Of a stretch of DNA of 64,000 nucleotides, positions 59,723 through 64,000 are shown piece by piece. Positions within the stretch are counted from its first letter, which is position 1, and every line of letters begins with the position of its first letter. Under the pieces are notes generated by a model. That model did not search any database, was not told the origin of the DNA, and saw only the letters and a program-made list of their open reading frames with translations. Source of the stretch: a virus; the IMG/VR virus record IMGVR_UViG_3300027976_000006, positions 92,976 to 156,975 of that record, one strand, 5' to 3'. Position numbers and translations under genes: made by a program.

Positions 59723-61468
59723 ATGCCGATTCGCAATAACCATTGGTACAACCTTAACGAACAGCGCTTTTATCCGCTGGACGATACTGCGTCAGCTCGC
59801 TCGGACAATGGCGACTTGCTACCAAATTCTTTAATCGCCGACTTACGCTTATGCTGGCCTAGAGAATACGGCGAACATGCTTTCATTAGTGCAGCCACAA
59901 GTACGCCTGGTTTAGTTACTGTACTTATTGAAGTCGCAACCACACTAGAAAACAATCCGAGTGATTCCGTATTAATAGCAGGTGTAACTCTTCCTAAGAC
60001 AGAATTAACCAACGGCAGAACTTATGCCTTAACCACGTTTAAACCAGGGGTTGGCGGATTTATTGTGTTGGGTACAAACTTAGAGCAGGCATACTCCGGT
60101 CGTTTTAGTTCTCCTTCTCAATCTTTGTTAACTCCTAGGGCTGCCCGTCCTAATCGTGCACCTCCTGTGCCTACAATCAAAGTAAGCGATGCAGCCACAG
60201 CTCTATCCGGATTAGTTAAACTAACTGCAACACCTCCTTTATATCTAGAAAAAGAAACACGCATTATCTACGGGGTAGAATACTCTAATGTTATTGTTTT
60301 TCGACTAAAGGAGGGCAGGCAGAACGCAGGAATAGTGGCCCTAAATGACTCAGTTTTTGCCACTTTCTCTGGGCCTTGTGGCAAGCGAGCAGGCTCGAAA
60401 ACTTGCAGTGACCCGCAACCTGTGCAATTTATTAACGGCGTTGCCCCGGACTGTGCCGGAATACTTACTTTAGATTTTCAAGGATGTGCGGTTGTCGGTA
60501 AAAATACAAAAGATTGTGGAATTATTCTAGACTGTTCCTTAGGTTTATCCGCTAGCTGTACCCCTCCGTACTTGCCAGTATTGCTTACAGGAAAATTACC
60601 AAGCGAATCTCCGCGAGTTGTAATTCCTCCAGTACAGCCTCCTATGCCCCCTGCTGTGTCGACTGTAAGCATCAGCGATGTGGTAGAAACCATATTAAAT
60701 CTACCTTACTGTGATACTTTTGATGAAATGATTGCCGTCGGATTTTATCCGGTAGGTGACTCGCTTTTTAATTTTGTTTCTGACGACAGCCCGGGAGAAA
60801 ACGATTGTTGCGTAACTGCTTCTACATCGCATGGTTGCGATATGTCTATATCCGTATCCCACGCATATTCCGTCTCCTATTCCAACTCCCACCGTAATTC
60901 CTATTCATTGTCTTACGATAAAGTGTTAGAAGCTATAGAAATTGCAAGCAGTTACGCCACAATACATCCAAATGCACAAGCACGCACCAACATTTCTATT
61001 TGGACAATGGATATTCAAGCACTGTACCGCAAGTATACAACAGATGTCAAAATCATCAACGGACAACCGGGGAGTAAAAAAAATGCAGGAATTATTTTAA
61101 ACTACAGACAAGTGTTACCAAATGTATTCAATTACTTAGTTGCGCTATTAGATGTCGAAACAAGCACTTTTGGAATCTACTTTTTTAACGGGTTACTTCT
61201 TGCACCTTTCAGCACAACAGTGGTCCCAGAGCTTAAAACAAACGACTGGTACCGCATTAGTTTTTCAGCACTTCCGGACAGCATAACGCAAACTAGCGTG
61301 CAGCTAATTGCTGATTTAACCGGCATTACAAACCCAGCGGTGACTGCAACGCTTTCTACCTCGATATCTTCCAATCTGTGGCAAACAGACGCAGGCAATG
61401 CCGGCGTGTACGCCAAACGCTCGTGCAGCTATTTTTCATTCTGGCGCGTGGAGGAAGTTGGAGTATGA
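59723..61468 (+). CDS. Tail appendage protein with N-terminal signature and jelly-roll-like end (581 aa)
   Basis: The second gene with the shared N-terminus: NLNEQRFYPLDDTASARSDN, then LLPNSLIADLRLCWP. A long beta region follows with TYALTTFKPGVGGFIVLGTN. FINGVAPDCAGILTLDFQGC near residue 235 matches the turn motif of the family. A proline-rich linker (PPVQPPMPPA) lies near residue 302. The C-terminal 200 residues look like a concanavalin/LamG-type sandwich (YRQVLPNVFNYLVALLDVET; YRISFSALPDSITQTSVQLI). Carbohydrate or surface binding is plausible for such a domain. The stop overlaps the next start by four bases. Confidence 0.65.
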   Translation: MPIRNNHWYNLNEQRFYPLDDTASARSDNGDLLPNSLIADLRLCWPREYGEHAFISAATSTPGLVTVLIEVATTLENNPSDSVLIAGVTLPKTELTNGRTYALTTFKPGVGGFIVLGTNLEQAYSGRFSSPSQSLLTPRAARPNRAPPVPTIKVSDAATALSGLVKLTATPPLYLEKETRIIYGVEYSNVIVFRLKEGRQNAGIVALNDSVFATFSGPCGKRAGSKTCSDPQPVQFINGVAPDCAGILTLDFQGCAVVGKNTKDCGIILDCSLGLSASCTPPYLPVLLTGKLPSESPRVVIPPVQPPMPPAVSTVSISDVVETILNLPYCDTFDEMIAVGFYPVGDSLFNFVSDDSPGENDCCVTASTSHGCDMSISVSHAYSVSYSNSHRNSYSLSYDKVLEAIEIASSYATIHPNAQARTNISIWTMDIQALYRKYTTDVKIINGQPGSKKNAGIILNYRQVLPNVFNYLVALLDVETSTFGIYFFNGLLLAPFSTTVVPELKTNDWYRISFSALPDSITQTSVQLIADLTGITNPAVTATLSTSISSNLWQTDAGNAGVYAKRSCSYFSFWRVEEVGV

Positions 61469-62262
61469 CAGCTATTCGTTTTCCGGAGTTCTTGGACTCA
61501 CTAGAAAATACTAAATATCCATTTACACCTACAGCTGCTTTAAGCAACGGTAAAGTTTCATTCTTAGAAGGTACTTTTCTAGACGCGCATGTCTACGCCA
61601 CGACAAGTTTTTTTAGATATTACATTTCAGCCGTAGTAGTAGAATCCGGCAAATTTACAATTCATATAGGGGATGAGGCAGCACCTAGAAGTTTATACGG
61701 GGAGATTGATCTACCTATAGCGATTAAAAATGTGCAGCTACAGGATGATTACGGTAGACCTGCGGGCATACTTGTTTCAAACCCTGACCGTTTGGCCGTA
61801 TTGGCTACTTGGGGGATCGGTACCCATACATTTGAAAGAGGGCAGACAGAGTTTTGTGTTACTTGTCAGATGCCCATACCTAATCCGGGCGTATCTGGGT
61901 TTCTGCTGGAAACTGGGGAAATACTAAGTGGTAAAGTTTGGTTCGTAGGTGACGATGGCGTTGTTGTTTCTATTGCTACAGCGATTAATTCACAAAATAA
62001 TTTAGTAAGCTCATTACAAGTAAACGCAATAGGCGACCCACTTTACTTGCAAAGATTATGCAACCCGTCTAACATATTTACTCCGGTTAACCCTGTGCGT
62101 ATACTCAGAGTGGTAAATGGCGAAAACACATACGATTGTTTGCCGGACGTTCAGGGAAACTTTAATTTGCAGATGAATGATGACATGGCACCAGATGCAG
62201 CTTTGCGAATTCGTACGACTGCTGAAGGAATAATAATAAATGTAGAAGGGTCTACTACGTAG
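61465..62262 (+). CDS. Tail appendage protein, third of the N-terminal family (265 aa)
   Basis: The ATG overlaps the previous stop (ATGA) and has TTGGAG upstream; an in-frame earlier start was rejected as it lies inside the previous gene without a binding site. The N-terminus FLDSLENTKYPFTPTAALSN resembles the family start. The middle is beta-rich (SFFRYYISAVVVESGKFTIH). Near residue 210-245 is RVVNGENTYDCLPDVQGNFN, another copy of the turn motif. The protein lacks the long C-terminal domains of its neighbours, so it may be a short accessory spike. Function inferred from the family. Confidence 0.62.
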   Translation: MTAIRFPEFLDSLENTKYPFTPTAALSNGKVSFLEGTFLDAHVYATTSFFRYYISAVVVESGKFTIHIGDEAAPRSLYGEIDLPIAIKNVQLQDDYGRPAGILVSNPDRLAVLATWGIGTHTFERGQTEFCVTCQMPIPNPGVSGFLLETGEILSGKVWFVGDDGVVVSIATAINSQNNLVSSLQVNAIGDPLYLQRLCNPSNIFTPVNPVRILRVVNGENTYDCLPDVQGNFNLQMNDDMAPDAALRIRTTAEGIIINVEGSTT

Positions 62263-62278
62263 ATAATTGTGAGATAAT

Positions 62279-63295
62279 ATGGCGATACCTAATTTTTTCA
62301 ACGAAAACATTAACCGTAGTTTTCCATTTCAACGAGCAACAGTAGGGGTAGGTACGCCTACTAGTGGTTCCGTAACGATGAGACAACTGCCGGATAACTT
62401 TATTGCAGATTGTGGCTTTATTTTAGGCCCTGAATCTGGTTTTATTGACGGGATTCATTCTGTCTTTCTACACAAAATTTCGCGTGTCAGCGAATCGTTA
62501 ATTGAATACGAATTCCATTCAAATGCACCTAATTTGCTGGATAGTTTTTTAATATTCAGAAGGGATATTGCTGACCCGATTTACAGCACCGAGTTTGTGG
62601 AAAGCGATGCCCCGTTTTACGCCCCAGTTAGCCATTCTCTTTCTTTATCCATATCAGTCCCTTCTGTGACTTGTGGAGAACCTTTCTGGTCTGGTTATCT
62701 TGTAACTGGGCCTCTCGTTGCTGTTACGTCTCGCTTATCCAACGGGGAGGTAATTGTCCGTGTTGAAAACGACGAGACATTGGTTGAACCTGCATTACTC
62801 CAGAATTTAAACCAAAGTCAGCTTGTGTCGTTAAATATTGCAAACGCGGACAGAACTAGAGCAATACGCCCAGATAATTGCCCAGCGAACTCTTGGACTT
62901 TTCCGACTGGTCGTATTTATGTGGTACAAGAATGCATGCAAGGAAATTTACGGCTGCAGCCTGGTTATAATATGGAAATAAACCAAAATTCACTTACTAA
63001 CACAATTGAGTTTGCAGCAAAAGTAAAAGCAGGATTAGGAGAACCCTGTGAAGAATTTAAGTTATTTCCGCAAGAAACTGTACCGGCTGGGGCAAGTAAC
63101 AATTTATTTGCGGGAGATTATTATTGTAATGAAACATTAAGATCAATAAACGGGCTACAAGGCCCTAATTTGACATTAATTGCTGGCGTAGGTGTATCTA
63201 TCTTACCTGACAACGCCAACAGTACTGTAACTATAAACATTAACTTAAACGATTTACAAACATGTTCTTACGCCACAGTATCTGAATCTATTTAA
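62279..63295 (+). CDS. Tail appendage protein, fourth of the N-terminal family (338 aa)
   Basis: The ribosome binding site is weak (GTGAGA). The N-terminus [18 protein letters not shown] and [19 protein letters not shown] correspond to segments in the three earlier genes. The body is beta-rich; [20 protein letters not shown] lies near residue 125. Near residue 295 is [20 protein letters not shown], the family turn motif. It ends directly before the collagen-like gene. A virion appendage is likely. Sequence divergence among the four copies is large, so the duplications are old. Confidence 0.62.
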   Translation: MAIPNFFNENINRSFPFQRATVGVGTPTSGSVTMRQLPDNFIADCGFILGPESGFIDGIHSVFLHKISRVSESLIEYEFHSNAPNLLDSFLIFRRDIADPIYSTEFVESDAPFYAPVSHSLSLSISVPSVTCGEPFWSGYLVTGPLVAVTSRLSNGEVIVRVENDETLVEPALLQNLNQSQLVSLNIANADRTRAIRPDNCPANSWTFPTGRIYVVQECMQGNLRLQPGYNMEINQNSLTNTIEFAAKVKAGLGEPCEEFKLFPQETVPAGASNNLFAGDYYCNETLRSINGLQGPNLTLIAGVGVSILPDNANSTVTININLNDLQTCSYATVSESI

Positions 63296-63308
63296 TAGGA
63301 GAGAAAGG

Positions 63309-64000
63309 ATGGGGCACAAAGCATACGCGGCACAAGGACCACAAGGACCAGTATTTGACATTATCAAATGCGATGTTCCTAGTATCTTTCCTATTTCAGC
63401 CGACGATTGGTTAGCTAATCCTCAAGTGCCACAAGCACCTGCGGATATCGCAGATTGCCCTGTAACTTTAATCCCAATTTTAGAACCGGAGCCACTGTGC
63501 CCCCAATTAACATTTCAAAAAGGTTCCCAAGGTTACGCTACTACTCGTATTGTGCCGGCTGGTCAACAATGTGCATTTTTTAAAATTACAAAAAACGAAT
63601 GTTGCGAATTTGATATTAGTGTGGATTTATGTTTTCCACAGGGGCCACAGGGGCCACAGGGGCCACAGGGGCCACAAGGACCACAGGGGCCACAAGGACC
63701 ACAGGGGCCACAAGGACCACAGGGGCCACAAGGACCTCAGGGGCCACAAAGCCCACGAGGACCTCAGGGGCCACAGGGGCCACAGGGGCCACAAGGACCA
63801 CAGGGGCCACAAGGACCACAGGGGCCACAGGGGCCACAAGGACCTCAGGGGCCACAAAGCCCACGAGGACCTCAGGGGCCACAAGGACCTCAGGGGCCAC
63901 AAAGCCCACAAGGACCTCAGGGGCCACAAGGACCACAAGGACCTCAGGGGCCACAAGGACCACAAAGCCCACAAGGACCACAGGGGCCACAAGGACCACA
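63309..64000 (+). CDS. Collagen-like fibre protein, 3' end outside window
   Basis: The ATG at 63309 has AGGAGAGAAAGG upstream and the frame runs off the window (230 codons visible). Residues 1-109 form a head domain with some cysteines ([20 protein letters not shown]), preceded by [11 protein letters not shown]. From residue 110 it is nearly perfect collagen-like triplets, Pro-Gln-Gly, broken where Ser replaces Gly (QSPRG twice, QSPQG at least twice). Collagen-like repeats in phage tails form trimeric rods that carry receptor-binding tips. The tip must lie in the missing part. The rod adjoins the tandem appendage genes and may attach to them. Confidence 0.8.
   Translation, partial: MGHKAYAAQGPQGPVFDIIKCDVPSIFPISADDWLANPQVPQAPADIADCPVTLIPILEPEPLCPQLTFQKGSQGYATTRIVPAGQQCAFFKITKNECCEFDISVDLCFPQGPQGPQGPQGPQGPQGPQGPQGPQGPQGPQGPQGPQSPRGPQGPQGPQGPQGPQGPQGPQGPQGPQGPQGPQSPRGPQGPQGPQGPQSPQGPQGPQGPQGPQGPQGPQSPQGPQGPQGP
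63636..64000 (+). repeat. Collagen-like 9-bp repeat array
   Basis: Roughly 40 copies of CCACAGGGG or CCACAAGGA type 9-mers encode Pro-Gln-Gly. AGC replaces the Gly codon at regular places within larger repeat blocks of about 90 bases (the block with AAAGCCCACGAGGACCT recurs at about 63749 and 63857). The array continues past the window. Long frames on the opposite strand here are artefacts of the repeat. Confidence 0.95.

Noticed and set aside
63616-63999. Long open frames on the minus strand rich in Val, Leu, Pro and Trp
   Set aside because: They are the antisense reading of the collagen-like repeat; the + strand frame has a ribosome binding site, a non-repeat head domain and fits the operon direction.
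63636-64000. CRISPR-like array or satellite DNA
   Set aside because: The 9-bp periodicity encodes Pro-Gln-Gly triplets in an open frame that starts with a proper ATG and binding site.

Overview
The window is one continuous block of about 57 genes, all on the + strand. It is packed with short gaps, frequent ATGA overlaps and AAGGAG-type ribosome binding sites. It carries the virion-structure module of a tailed, contractile (myovirus-type) double-stranded DNA phage, almost certainly a large-genome (jumbo) phage. The evidence is a tail sheath, tail tube, 1730-residue tape measure, gp25-like and J-like baseplate wedge proteins, a prohead protease, a scaffold and a major capsid protein. The standard bacterial code fits (TAA, TAG and TGA all end genes). 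The sequence does not name the host; bacterial-type RNA polymerase and sigma homologues point to a bacterium. No tRNA, integrase, DNA replication gene, CRISPR array or insertion sequence was seen, and no terminase large subunit or obvious portal.

Layout. 1-3.1 kb: small unknown proteins, several with glycine-rich hydrophobic segments. 3.1-12.9 kb: a multi-subunit RNA polymerase in two pieces, a beta plus beta'-N fusion (1488 aa) and a beta'-C protein with a roughly 600-residue extra tail (1206 aa), separated by three small genes. 13-19.9 kb: large unknown proteins, probably head or head-interior. 19.9-25.2 kb: prohead protease, acidic scaffold, a likely decoration protein and the major capsid protein, followed by strong terminators. 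25.3-26.6 kb: a separately terminated glycosyltransferase/methyltransferase-like gene. 26.6-29.4 kb: neck and tail-completion candidates. 29.4-32.9 kb: sheath and tube. 33-37.3 kb: a VgrG/gp5-like spike, then a tail-assembly chaperone pair that appears to be joined by a programmed -1 frameshift. 37.3-42.5 kb: tape measure. 42.5-49.5 kb: baseplate genes, with an RNA polymerase sigma factor gene in the middle. 49.5-53 kb: an unusual cassette holding a matrix-metalloproteinase-like enzyme with a cysteine switch, a papain-like cysteine peptidase and several small membrane proteins. 53-64 kb: tail and appendage proteins, including four tandem genes that share an N-terminal signature, a cysteine-rich protein, and a collagen-like fibre that runs off the end.

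How the parts may work together (inference). The polymerase pieces and the sigma factor lie among virion genes, which suggests a phage RNA polymerase that is either packaged in the particle or transcribes these genes late. The protease gamma of matrixin plus papain-like enzyme, placed between baseplate and fibre genes with membrane anchors and no recognisable peptidoglycan hydrolase, suggests a role in penetrating a protein-rich host envelope or in lysis. The best candidates for something undescribed are this peptidase/membrane cassette and the split polymerase plus sigma system.
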